This document shows, one piece after another, positions 22,834-34,094 of a stretch of 64,000 nucleotides of DNA. The translations under genes and the position numbers were made by a program. The stretch's first letter is position 1. Every line of letters starts with the position of its first letter. Source of the DNA: Anarhynchus alexandrinus (taxonomy: Eukaryota > Chordata > Aves > Charadriiformes > Charadriidae); NCBI GenBank assembly GCA_008711295.1, contig VUYV01000082.1:3109748-3173747 (forward strand). The letters run 5' to 3'. The notes beneath the pieces are model-generated. The model did no database searches. It was given only the letters and a program-made list of their open reading frames with translations, and was not told where the DNA came from.

Positions 22834-23819
22834 GAAGTCTAGAGGCGTTTCGGTACTCTCCCCTTTGGGTTCTGTAAATAGCTTTTGCCTCTATTTTTAC
22901 CCCTTTCTATTGCTTTTTATAAAGAATCGATCTATTCCTCTCTGGAAATAGCTAAAACAAGGCAGCTAATGAAAGAAAAAAGGAACATCTTTGGTATGGA
23001 GAGTTCCAGTTTTTAAGAGTTACTGGTCTGGGTTTTTATTTCGACGTCTCAGAAATTTCTTGCGTGTGTCTGTTGTGTTTTTTTTTTAACGCTGAGCTGC
23101 TTGTGGTGTGTTGGGAGTGATGGTGACTCTGTTGTGTCAGTTGAGGCTGTGCAGGATTTCAATTCCTGATCCTGCCCCAGCTCCCGGGGGGGTTGTGTGT
23201 TTGCTGGGGCCGGGGAAAGACTCTGCCTGTGTCGGAGGGGAAGTGGGAACATATGGCTGCGAGAGCCATAGCCTTCCTGGGAGGAGGAAAAGGGGGTCCC
23301 CGTTCCTTCCTCCACCACCCTGGGTCCCCACCATGGGGCTGAGGCGAGGTGTGCTGGGCTGCTGGGTGTGAGGTCTGGCTGGTGCTGGAGATAACCACCC
23401 GGCCGGCCAGGCAATGGGGCTGCCCGCCTGCCTGCGGAGCTGCCGCAGGGACTCAGGGCAGGGACGGGATGGAGGAGGAGGTGGAGCGGGGACAGGGTCT
23501 GTCCACATTCGCTTTCAAAGAGTTGGAGGTGCCCAGCGAGCGGGAAGGGGTTGATCCCTGGGTCGGAGGGACAAACACAGCTATGAGCGGCTCTGCTCCC
23601 TGGGGAGGGACAGCCGCAGCACGGCAGCTCTGCAGGCGGGCTGGGGTGGGCAGCCCCACTGTCACCTCGGGGGCTCTGGCTTTGTGCCCAGCAGGGGCTG
23701 GCGCGGCTCCAGGGCTTGCCTGGCCCCTGCCAGCACCCCTCCCTGGGGAAGGGCTGGGCGGTCCTGATGGCTGGGGCTGGCAGGGAGCCTGCAGGCTGGC
23801 CCTACTGCTCATCAGGATC
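22834..23819 (+). other. H5: H5 3' UTR and downstream flank
   Basis: No further gene is seen. There is no AATAAA close to the H5 stop; the nearest variant is TATAAA at 22918-22923. I see no canonical histone 3' stem-loop, consistent with a polyadenylated replication-independent histone message. Downstream sequence is GC-rich and holds a GATA/CACC pair at 23389. Confidence 0.5.
23389..23400 (+). promoter_or_regulatory. GATA site abutting a CACCC motif downstream of H5
   Basis: AGATAACCACCC, about 560 bp after the H5 stop, joins a WGATAR site directly to a CACCC box, a combination common in erythroid enhancers. From memory, chicken H5 has a reported 3' enhancer in this general area. Motif seen; function inferred. 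Confidence 0.35.
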
Positions 23820-25308
23820 TGAGCCTCAGGCAGGAGGTGCCTAATCCCCCTTGGCTAGAGACGTCTAAGCTCTTTGGATGTCAGGATCCCCAACCACCTG
23901 GGCCAGCAGCTCCGAAGTCCCAGGGGCTGTGGGTGCCCAGTCCCCTTGGGCTTGCTCTGCCTAAACCTTGTGGGCCCAGGGTCTTCATCCTGCTGCATGG
24001 TAGCTCCCAGATCCATTGGCCTGATGATCCTAAATCCCTTGGGCAGATGGTGCTTGAGCCTTTTAGCCATCAAGGATCCCAAATCGTGTAGTTCAGGGTA
24101 ATGAAATCCTTGGCCTGGAGGCACCTAATCCCTTTGGGCCCTTGTTCCTGAGACGCTTGGACTAAAGGCTCCCAGGCCACCTAGGCTGAAGACCCTAAAC
24201 CCCTAAACATGAGGGGTCTAAACCACTCTGGCCACAGGATCCCCAATCAGCCATAGTGGAGGATGGAGATGCCTGATCCAGTTGGACTCTTTGTGTCTAA
24301 ACCTGGTGGACCTATGGGTCACAAACCACTTCAGCCAAAGGTGCTCAAATTCCTTGGGCTCAGGTAGCTAATCTCCTTCAGCTGGTAAGTCCTAAATCTC
24401 TCAAACTAAAGGATTCTTGGTCATTTCAACTTGATGCACCCAGATCCTATAGACCCTTGGTTCATTACCCACTGTGGTGGCCACCCATAAACCACCTAGA
24501 TGTGAGGATTCAAGTCACCTGTGCTGAGGACCCCAAATCCCTTAGGTGGGTGCACCTAATGGTCCTGGGCTTCTTGATCCTCAAGGTCCATGATGGCCTG
24601 TTGCTCCAAAATCCCTCAGGTCCTCTACTCCGCTCTGGTGAGACCCCACCTGGAGTACTGCATCCAGCTCTGAAGTCCTCAGCACAGGAAAGACATGGAT
24701 CTGTTGGAGCTTGTCCACAAAAATGATCAGAGGGCTGTAACACCTCTCCTATGATGACAGGCTGAGAGAGTTGGGGTTGTTCAGCCTGGAGAAAAGAAAG
24801 CTCTGGGGAAACCTTATTGTGGCATCTCAGTACTTAAACGGGGCTTGTAAAAAAGATGGGGACAAATGTTTTAGTAGGGCCTGTAGCGATAGGATAAGGG
24901 GTAATGGCTTTAAACTAAAGGAGGGTAGTTTTAGACTAGATATAAGGAAGAATTTTTTTACGATGAGGGTGATGAAACACTGACACAGGTTGCCCAGAGA
25001 GGTGGTAGATGCCTCATCCCTGGAAACATTCCAGGTCAGGTTGGTCGGGGGTCTGAGCAACCTGATCTAGTTGAAGATGTCCCCGCTCATTGGGGGGGGG
25101 TGTGGGCGAAGGGTTGGGGGGTGGGAAGACTAGATGACCTTTAAAGGTCCCTTCCAACCCAAACTATGCTATGATTCTACATGACATCCCCCCCTTACAG
25201 TTCCTAAATCCCGTGGATGGGGGTCGCCGCAAATCCCTCCAGGGATCCTAAATCACCTGGTTTTGGGGTGCCTAGAGAAGGTGCCCGAGTCCCTTCAAGC
25301 CGCAGGAG
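23820..25308. repeat. Degenerate 23-24 bp minisatellite, split by a CR1 insertion
   Basis: Roughly thirty diverged units of about 23-24 bp with a core like ATCCTAAATCCCTTGGGCTG followed by AGG. Clear copies include ATCCTAAATCCCTTGGGCAG near 24028, CACCTAATCCCTTTGGGCCC near 24121, TGCTCAAATTCCTTGGGCTC near 24341 and ACCCCAAATCCCTTAGGTGG near 24530. The pattern stops at about 24620 where a CR1 begins and resumes after it (TTCCTAAATCCCGTGG at 25201, ATCCTAAATCACCTGG near 25247). The array is therefore older than the CR1. No coding capacity. Confidence 0.75.
24621..25180 (+). mobile_element. CR1 non-LTR retrotransposon, 5'-truncated 3' end
   Basis: About 560 bp matching the 3' terminal part of avian CR1 LINEs as I know it: GTGAGACCCCACCTGGAGTA near 24639, GGGGTTGTTCAGCCTGGAGA near 24773, TGGCTTTAAACTAAAGGAGG near 24905, GGTTGCCCAGAGAGGTGGTAG near 24988 and the terminal GGTCCCTTCCAACCCAAAC near 25146, followed by CTATGATTCTAC at the 3' end. 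It lies in plus orientation and is truncated at its 5' end, as is usual for CR1. Near 25090-25130 the normally short G-run is expanded and GT-rich. It is inserted within an older minisatellite. It does not encode an intact reverse transcriptase. Confidence 0.93.
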
Positions 25309-25462
25309 CCCCGTCGGGGAGGGGGCGGAGCCACAGCGGCGCCCCGCCCCTTCGTATCCCCGCCCTGCCCCGCCGGGGAGGGGGCGGAGCCACAGCGGCG
25401 CCCCGCCCCTTCGTATCCCCGCCCTGCCCCGCCGGGGAGGGGGCGGAGCCACAGCGGCGCCC
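25309..25462. repeat. 59-bp tandem repeat carrying GC boxes at the GCAT start
   Basis: About 2.6 copies of a 59-bp unit, with equivalent positions at 25320, 25379 and 25438. Each unit contains GGGGGCGGAGCC (a GC box) and CAGCGGCGCCC; full units add CCTTCGTATCCCCGCC. Copies are almost identical. The array ends exactly at the unknown base 25463, after which the GCAT coding exon begins. It could be a genuine promoter repeat or an assembly duplication at a GC-rich gap. Confidence 0.85.
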
Positions 25463-25464
25463 NG

Positions 25465-25637
25465 CGGCTGGAGAGCGAGCTGGAGGACATCCGAGGCGCC
25501 GGCACTTGGAAGAGCGAGCGGGTCATCGCCTCCCGCCAAGGTCCCCACCTCCGCTTGGCGGGCGGCGGAGCCGGTGCGTACGGAGGAGGGGGGGGCGGGG
25601 AGGGCTCTCGGTCTCTTGCCCCGGTACGACGCCGGCG

Positions 25638-25674
<37 letters not shown>

Positions 25675-28600
25675 CTTCCCGCAGGGATCCTCAATTTCTG
25701 CGCCAATAACTACCTGGGGCTCTCCAGCCACCCCGAGGTGATCCGCGCCTCCGTGGAGGCCCTCGAGAAGTTCGGCGCCGGGCTCAGCTCCGTCCGCTTC
25801 ATCTGCGGCACCCAGGTACGGGGGGCAGCATCCCCTGCTCCAGGGTAGCCTTTCTCAGGGGCTCCCTGCCCCTGCTCAGACTCCCCACTGGGCACAGTGC
25901 TAAGGTACACGTGGCCGGGCAGTAAAAAAGCCTGCCAAGTCCCCGCTAGCCAAAGGTTTGGAAATCCACCAACTTAAACCATTACAAACCCCGTCGGAGA
26001 GCAAAGAAACGAAAACACCCCTCTGAATTCAGAAAATGAGTGTCTTTTTTTTTTCCCCTCCCTTAAGGGTCAAAATTACAGCGAGCCTGACTTGAAATGG
26101 CTCTGTCAAACCCACCCCAGTTTATCCCCGCTGGAGGCCTTTCAGAGCCCCGGCTGGAGAAGTACAGAGCAAACTCAGAGCTGCTCCCCCATGGGTGGCG
26201 AGCTTGGAGTTTCCCTGCGGCGCTTTTGGTGTCCAAACCCATAACCACATTTTAGGGCCGCGTTTGCAAACACTTTCTGAACACAACTAACTTCTCCCAC
26301 GCACACACACCTTTTCTGGATAAAGCTTGGCTGTTTCCTCCCTTGCAGACAGCATCTAATGGCAGCGGGCAAGCGAGAACTTGTGCTGCCCCACCGGTGA
26401 CGCTTGCTCCTCGCTTCTCTTTAGAGCATACACAAGGACCTGGAGGAGAAGATCGCACGGTTCCACCAGCGAGAAGATGCCATTCTCTACGCCAGCTGCT
26501 TTGATGCCAATGCTGGTATCTTTGAGGTTTGTAGGGCTTTCCTTGTGTTGTGCGTGGAGGAGGGAGGTGATAGCAACGTGCCTTCCAGAGGCTCTGGTGT
26601 GAGCCCTGTGCTGCAGAGAAGACGGCAGTGACTGGTGGTGGAGAACCCTGACTTGGTGCCCTTGGACTGGGGGAGCCACGCGGAGCTGTCAGCACTCACC
26701 TCCCCCTTCCCCAGCCAGCTCCAGCTTTTGGGGAGGGCTCCTATTTCCTGGGAGGTTTGTACCCCCTCTTGAAGCATAGGCAGAGGGCAGGGGTTATTCC
26801 CCAGGCTTCCTAGGGAAGGGGAGGGAGGTTTTGAGCTCAGAAGCTGCAGGCGAGAGCCTGGCCTAAGGAAATGAGGGGATGAGGTGGCTGGGAAGGAAAG
26901 TGGAAAGTTCATCGTTGCCAGGAGAGACGTGGCAGCTGCAATCAAATGCAGCCTTGTCTTCTGCACTGAGAGAGGCTGGAAGATCTCAGTGAGGTGGTGC
27001 CCTGGAGCAAAGGATGATCCTTTCTGTTTGGTGCGGCCAGGCCCTGCTGACCCCAGAGGACGCAGTGCTGTCGGATGAGCTGAACCATGCCTCCATCATC
27101 GATGGGATCCGCCTGTGCAAGGCTAACAAGTACCGCTACAAGCACATGGACATGCAGGACCTGGAGGCCAAGCTGCAGGACGCGCAGGTACGGAGGTCTG
27201 CTCCCACCCCAACACGAGGGTGTTCGCTTGGCTGTGCTACCTGCACAGCAACCAACCCCAGAGGGTGAGCTCTGCCTTTTCCCGTGCAATAGGCATCGTT
27301 TTTGCTGATAGGCACAGGTAGGCATGGATAGACGAGCCGCTGGTGGGGAAGCAGCTGGTTGCAATGCAAACCCCCCGTCTCGGTTAGATATATCCGCTCC
27401 CTACAGGAGTTGGACTATGTCCTGGTCTCTTCCACCAGCCGGTCTACTCAGGGTGACATCTTTACCCCTGGGGATGTCGCTCTCCTTCCCACAGAAACAT
27501 CGTCTGCGGCTGGTGGCCACCGACGGTGCCTTCTCCATGGATGGTGACATTGCACCCCTGAGGGAGATCTGCCAGCTGGCCCAGAAGTATGATGCTCTGG
27601 TCTTCATTGACGAATGCCATGCCACAGGCTTCCTGGGACCCAATGGCCGGTAAGGGGCTGTTTTACCCCTGTTTCTCCCCCCCACCTCCCTGACCCTGAC
27701 TACCTCTGAAGCAAGGCCAAAGGTGCTGATGACCAACGTATTTTTGTGGGGGGACTCATGGAGCCACCCATTCTTGAAGGCTTCACACCCTGTCTTTGGG
27801 GCACCTGAGGGAATTGAAGGGAGGTACTTTAGCAATGACCCATCCCAATGTGACAGCCACTTCTCTGTGTGTAAGGGATGGTGTGGTCATCTCATCTGTC
27901 TCTCCTGGCAAGCACTTGGACTTCCTAATTTTGGAATCCTTCTCCTCTCAGCCATCACTTTCAAATGCTTGGGTCTTGGGGGTTCTCTGGAGTTAGCTTT
28001 GATTAGTTCCCTCAGGGCAGCTTTTTCCTCTGTCCCTGGAGATTCTCCAGGTGCCAAACAGTGCACTTGCTGGAGGTGTTTGCTGAGAAGAGATGCTTCA
28101 CCTGCTTGTTTTGTTCAGGCATGTGAGCGCCATTCACTCCATTGCGTGGTCCTTGCTGCTCTCTGTCTACTGGGAGAGAGACCTGTGTGAGACAACACCT
28201 GTAGGAATGAGCAATGAGTCCCTCCTCAGATGGAATGATAGTGCAGGAGATGACAAGAGGAGAAAGCCATCTGTGAAAAAGGCAAAAGTTGCTCCATGAA
28301 GAGCTCCCTTCCAGCCCTCTACAGTCTAGGCAGATCTCATGTGGGAACCTGGCAAGTCCACATCAAGCTGTGAAATGAGGGAGAAGTGGGAACTAAGTAA
28401 GAAAACCGTCCTGGTTTTCTCACTGAGGCCACGACAGATCTTTCATCGTGGATCAAAATGACGGTGCAAGAGGCACCTTTTAAGAGAAGGGATGCCGCTT
28501 CTGGTGGCACTTCATCACTAACAAGAGAGGTAGGCACGCTGAGCTGTAGTATATTCCAGACCCCATAGTCGTACTGAGCTTTCTCAAATTTAAGATTTCA

Positions 28601-31127
28601 TAAAGAAGAAATCATAGGACGTCTTGTAATCTTCCTTCCTTGGGCATGGTAGCCATCCTGCGAGTTGAGGTAGATTGTCAGTCTGTCCCAGTGGGCTCTG
28701 TGGTCCCACCACCTGCAAAAACAACTGTTTTGGCTGCACTGAGGTGTATAAGTGCAGAACGGCTTGAGGAAGAGGGAACAGTTACTGAGCGCTTCATGGG
28801 TTGTGCTAGTTTCAGTGTGAACCTGATGGTGTTGTCCACAACACTGTGTTTCTGTGTTTTGAGAGAGCCAACAGCTGGGTGGCCGTGCCCCATGCTGCCT
28901 TTTTGGGGTGGAGGACATGAAACTTCAGAGCACATTTGCCATGCCTGGTTGGTTCCACTAGCGTAGACCTTGACACGGGTGCTTTAGGCCTGTGTGCATT
29001 TAGGGCAGCACATCAGTGATGTGCACAGCCCACCTTAGAGGACATTGGCTACTTTAGCCGGGCAACTGTTTTTCCCTGGTGTATGTTAATGGTGTGGCAA
29101 GTCAGAGGCGTGTGCAAGACCTACATCAACGGCTAGTGCTCTGTTTGGACTATTAAACTTCCGTGTGGGAAGTTTGAGTGCTCTCCCATCTGTAGGAGAT
29201 GAAGAACCCACGCTCGTGCCTCAGGAAATCCCAGCTTAGCCTTTCTGCAGGAAAAGGGAAGGTCAACACTTGGGTTGAACTAGCACAGGGGGGCGTTCTT
29301 CCTTTACCAGAAGAGGGGACACCAGAGACCTGGCTGGTGGCGCTTTGTTTCCCTTCAGGTATCAGATGTAGGGCAGCTTCCCTGGTGCGTACTGGCACAG
29401 CTGATAATGTGATACTCCTTTTTCTACAGGGGTACCGATGAGCTCCTGGGAGTGATGGACAAAGTCACCATCATCAACTCCACCCTAGGAAAAGCTCTTG
29501 GAGGAGCTGCAGGTGAAAGCATTTCCCTAAGGACCTCTGCACTCTAAAGAGCTCCACAGCATTGCTTTGATGTTTTCTTCCTCTGTCTAATGACAGAGCA
29601 ACAAATGCATGTTGTCCTCTTCTGCTGGTGGCACGAGGCTCAGTTTGGGACCTTGCTGCAGGGTCGAGGGTGGTCCTGCCACGTGCTCCTTCTGCTGTTA
29701 TCTTCCCTATGCATTTGCCTTTGGGGTCAAGGTGGAAACTCTTGGTAAAAGGCATCAGCTGGGATTTTTTTTTAGGCCTGGTTTGTACTGAAATTCCTGC
29801 TGTGGGTGACAGGTTGGCTTTATTGAGGGGGGTCCCCTTTGAACAGGTCACCCTGGGGTGCCTTGTCCATTTCTCTGTCCTCCATCTGCAGGCGGGTACA
29901 CGACCGGCCCCAAACCCCTCATTGATTTGCTCCGCCAGCGTTCCCGCCCATACCTCTTCTCCAACAGCTTGCCCCCCGCCGTGGTGGGCTGTGCATCCAA
30001 GGCCCTGGACCTCCTCATGGAGAGCAATGCCATTGCACAGTCCATGGCTGCCAAGACCCAACGGTGAGGGGGCTATATTGGGGTGGGAACAGGGGGAGAG
30101 GTTTGTTAGGAATGAGTTGTCCATGTGTGTTTATTCACCCCCTGGTGATAGCCATGAAGGCAATTTGCAAGTCATGGCCAGGGGATGCTCAGGGGAAACC
30201 ACAGGATGTGCCTCTGTGTGTCAGACAGATGTGTGGGCAGATGTGTCACAGCTGGATGCTCTGCGAGCTGGGACACATCTGCCTCTCAAGCAGCTGCAGT
30301 CCCCCTCGCGTTGAGCAGGAAATGGCAAAAGGTCACTCCAAAAAGAGAGATCCCTTCCCTGCACAGGAGATGCACGGGCTGCCAGGGGAAAGCAAGGCAG
30401 CAGTCCCCAAGGACAGGAGTGACGAGTTTTTACTCATCCTCTTGTTTTCTCCGCCAGGTTCAGAAGCAAGATGACAGCAGCTGGCTTCACCATCTCGGGC
30501 AAAGACCACCCCATCTGTCCTGTCATGCTCGGGGACGCTCGGCTGGCTTCAGTGATGGCTGAGGACATGCTGAACAGAGGTGAACCAGGGAGGGAACTCT
30601 GGACGCAGACATATGCCTTGAGGGAAGGGACAGCGTCCAGGGGATGTTCCTGCATGAAATCTGTTTTTTCTGTCCTCCCCAGCTGCAAATTTCCTTGTGG
30701 TCTCCCACAGACGTTCCTGGCTTCACTTTCTTTCTCTTTTGGGGTGGGGAGGGGTTTACATTAGCCCTCTTGCCCTGCCATGCTGGACTCCGTCCCCATC
30801 CCTGGCCCTAACCCTCATTTCCATGCTTGGGAGCAGATTCCACTTGAAAACCCTGAAGCCTGGAAATGGTTATTGAGAGGGGAGGGAGGATCCGAAAGCC
30901 CTTCTCTGTCACCCGGTACCACCTCAGCCTCCTTCCCTCCAGCCAGCTCTGACTCTCTGTGCATTTTGTCCCCAGGCATTTATGTCATTGGCTTCAGCTA
31001 CCCCGTGGTCCCCAAGGGAAAGGCCCGTATCCGGGTCCAGATCTCGGCCGTGCACAGCGACGAGGACATCGACCGCTGCGTGGAAGCTTTCACTGAGGTG
31101 GGACGGAAACACGGAGCGCTGCCTTGA
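25465..31127 (+). CDS. GCAT: Glycine C-acetyltransferase (2-amino-3-ketobutyrate CoA ligase), 5' end missing
   Basis: Mitochondrial PLP enzyme of threonine breakdown: it converts 2-amino-3-ketobutyrate plus CoA to glycine and acetyl-CoA. Nine exons, all phase-consistent: 25465-25573, 25685-25815, 26425-26526, 27041-27187, 27495-27649, 29430-29512, 29892-30063, 30458-30579, 30976-31127 (TGA). They give 390 residues against 419 in human, so about 29 N-terminal residues (start Met and mitochondrial targeting peptide) are absent, next to the N at 25463. Fold-type I alpha-oxoamine synthase features: [12 protein letters not shown], the PLP-ring His region [25 protein letters not shown] and the Schiff-base lysine in [14 protein letters not shown]. 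The C-terminus ends [12 protein letters not shown]. Follows H5 on the same strand, as in human. A CT-repeat forms the intron 1 polypyrimidine tract. Identity is certain; the start is not. Confidence 0.97.
25639..25671. repeat. (CT)n microsatellite in GCAT intron 1 acceptor
   Basis: About sixteen CT dinucleotides run straight into TTTTCTTCCCGCAG, so the repeat extends the polypyrimidine tract of the exon 2 acceptor (exon starts 25685). Length polymorphism here could affect splicing; that is inference. Confidence 0.9.
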
Positions 31128-31308
31128 GGGGCCAGCTAACACCTCCTCCGGCACCCTCCCTGCCCACGACCCAAGTGCCTGTGCCGGGGGAAAAGGCTTG
31201 AGCAGCACGTTGCCAAAAGCAGGACCGGTCCTCAAGATGTCGCAGCCTGTGGGAGGCTGTGGCTGTTGCGGCGTGCTGGCAGCGGCGCTGGCAACCAGCT
31301 CTCGTGTC

Positions 31309-31314
31309 ATTAAA
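31309..31314 (+). terminator. GCAT: GCAT polyadenylation signal (ATTAAA)
   Basis: ATTAAA, the commonest variant hexamer, 182 nt after the GCAT stop, followed by a GT-containing downstream stretch (GGTGTCC, then TTTGTCCGGCTCTTGTTTTC). This gives a short 3' UTR. Confidence 0.6.
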
Positions 31315-31339
31315 GGTGTCCTGCAATGCAGCGGATATT

Positions 31340-33965
31340 TGTCCGGCTCTTGTTTTCTCAGCCAGGAACTGCAGCCCATCCCCATCCTCTCTTGCCGTGA
31401 ACGGACATTCTGCTGTGTCTTCCCTAAAGCTTCAGTCCGGGCACTGAAGTGCTGCAGGTCCTGCTGTCTCCTGCCGATGGTTGCTGGTATGCCCAAGATC
31501 TCCTGCTTCCTCCACCTCTCCTGTGGCTCCAGTAGCATCACCACAGCATATCTGCCTGCTGTGCCACCGGCAGCTGGTTTGGGGAAGAGGGCAATGGGCT
31601 GGCCAAAGCTCCAGTCTTCTCTCCCCTTCCCACTCTTGAGTGTTGGGTGTGAGGCTTACGTGGTCCCCAGGGCTGGCTCTAAGACTTTGCCCATCGCTGC
31701 AGCACTCCCAAACCTGCCCTGGAAGCTGCATCTCGCCCCAGAGAAGCTGCCAGGCAGCGGGGCAAGCTGAGGCGGCAGCGGCCAGTAGCCTGGCGAGAAG
31801 GCCTGCGTCTGCCTGGGGCTGAGGCTGGGGGCAGAGCAGGTGACAGAAACCTGTAATTTTCCTCCATCAGCTGCAATTTTCGCACAGCAGAGAACACGCA
31901 GCAGGCTGGGATCTCTGGATTTGTTCCTCCGAGCCGTGCTGGGCTAGCGATTTAGCACTCGAGCAGGAACAAGTGGGTCCTGGGCATCTCTCAGGATTGC
32001 TTTGTTTGCATCAGTTCTGCTCTAGATGAGAAATCATGTGTCTCCCGCCGTCTGCCCACGTGCAGAACTGGATACCAGCTGCCTGCAGCCGGGGACAGGC
32101 AGACTCCAGGCGAAGTGAGGCTGTGCTGTGCTTGGGTGCCGGAGCACTGGGTCACATCAGCGACGACCTGCTCCGAAAATGCAGTGAGGGAGCAAGCTAC
32201 GAGGGTGATAACACGTCTGACCTGAACCACAGCAACTGCTGATGAATATAATAGTTAATCCAGGGTTGCAGTGCTTTCCGTGCTACGGAGGGCAGGGGAG
32301 AAATGTATTTTCCGTGGGGCTGCTGCCAGACCTTGTCAGAGCACCTGGTAGCCTAACTGTGTGCCAATTTTATTTAATTTTCCACCTCCACGAGGACCCG
32401 AGCTCAGCCTACTGATAAAGTATGATACGGAGTTCCCTCTGTGTGGCACCAGGCCCTCACAGTGCTGCAAACCCTCCCCCCCGCCTTATCAACGGGCAGT
32501 ATTTTGGGAATGGGGAATGTAATGGGGAAACGGCAGGCAGTTGCGCTCAGGCCCCTCTTGCAACCTGGAGGAGATGAAGCTTCATCCAGACGGACGCCTG
32601 TACAGGGGGGTTGAGTCCCTACACTGAATCACTGCTGTTGGAGCCCGATGTGCTTGCACTCCTTGCTCCCTGCTACTTGCACACCTCCGTTGCACGCCTG
32701 TCCCGTCCTGCCCGTGTCTCTTGCTCCGCTCAGGGCAGCCAGTCCAAGCAGCTTAACCCTGCTCCAGCTTTCAAGTGCCCCCTCCATGGGAGAGCAGCCT
32801 ACACAGACCTCTCGCTGCTCTGCCGCAAGCAAGAGCAGGAGCAGCCTCCTTCCCCTGCGATGCACAGACTTGTTCTTGCGGGCACGAGTGTGCTTCCCCC
32901 CTTCTCCTCCTCCTCCTCCTCTCCTCGCCAGGTGCCCTGATCTCTCTCTCCCCTCCGCCTCTCCCAGGCCCCTCAGCAGCCGACCCCCTGCTCCGGCTGC
33001 CTCTCTGCCTGCTTCAAGGCCGAGCTCTGCAGCAGACTGCGGGTTTGCACGGTGGCACTGTGAGTGCCGGAGCCCGGGGGAGAGAAGAGGGTCAGGCGAT
33101 GGCACGCTGGAAATGAATAATGCAGCACCCATCGACTGCAGGCGCCGTGTTAATATTGCATTCCCAGGCAAAGCCTCCAGCTCTTTTATTTCTTCAAGGC
33201 TTCCCAACCCAGGTCTGATCTGCAGCTCTTTGCAGCTTTTAGCCCAAAAAGCAGGGGACTTTTTGCTGGGTGGGATGTAGAGGCAGACACCACTTTTTGA
33301 GGATGCAGTTCCCACACTGGAGCCCACCAACCCACCCCAGATCCCTATGCTGATCTGCTGGGTCCCTCCTGTCCCCACCCGTTACCCTCTCCACCGTGTG
33401 GGGTATGTGTGGGAGCCCCATATCTCTCCCATTGTAGTTCCAAGTAGGGGACTGTCCTGTCCCATCCCATTTCCATAGACACCCACCCCCACGGATGCTT
33501 CCAGCCCTGAGTATCTGCTGCCCCCGCGACGTCCTTCACCTGCATGGACGAATAACCCTCACGGGGCTGTCCCCTCACAGCTCCAAACCTGCCCCCCTTC
33601 CCACTGACCCCCTCCAGCCCCTCTTCATGCTGCAGTTTCCACCCTGAGGTGCCACCCACCTTCCCCTGACCCTTCCCAGCCGGCGTCCTTCTGTCCTTTC
33701 TCTCCGTCTGCAGGGATGCCCCGGCTTGGACTGAGCCTGCTGGGGCCAACGTGAATGGGGTCTGAACTTGCCGTCGAGTGCCGTGATTTTCCCATCCCAC
33801 ATCCTTTGCCGGAGATAAATGCCACGCAAGGGCCCCCACCGGTGCAACCTCCCCACGCTAGCAAGCAAGGGGGTGAAGAAGCTGTGTGTACCCCCCCCCT
33901 CCATGCCCAGGGGCTTTGACGAGAAACAGCAATGCCCGCAGCCGCTCCCCATTTCCTTCTGGTGG
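31340..33965. other. Intergenic GCAT-noggin-like, no gene seen
   Basis: No exon I can support. The stretch has a TCC-repeat near 32903-32925 and a C-rich segment 33440-33700. The open frames here, on both strands, are low-complexity and unlike any family I know. Confidence 0.55.
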
Positions 33966-33971
33966 TTTATT
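33966..33971 (-). terminator. Noggin-like gene polyadenylation signal
   Basis: TTTATT on the plus strand, that is AATAAA on the minus strand, about 125 nt past the noggin-like stop codon. Its proximity and orientation support a functional, compact minus-strand transcript. Confidence 0.6.
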
Positions 33972-34094
33972 TCTCCAGCTGGGACCCCCCGTCTCCCCGG
34001 CCCTGGGGGTGCATCCAGGTGGCTGCTGGCTTCTTCAGGCCGTCAGGCTGCAGGAACAGGTTCAGGGAGGAGGGTGTGTTCCTCCACGGCCCCC

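Noticed and set aside
23005..23030. Small inverted repeat (CCAGT...ACTGG) after H5 as a histone stem-loop
   Set aside because: The sequence does not match the conserved histone 3' stem-loop, and H5-type histones use polyadenylated messages.
25217..25741. Long plus and minus open frames over the 59-bp repeat
   Set aside because: They are stop-free because of GC-rich tandem copies and an N; only the frame continuing into GCAT is supported.
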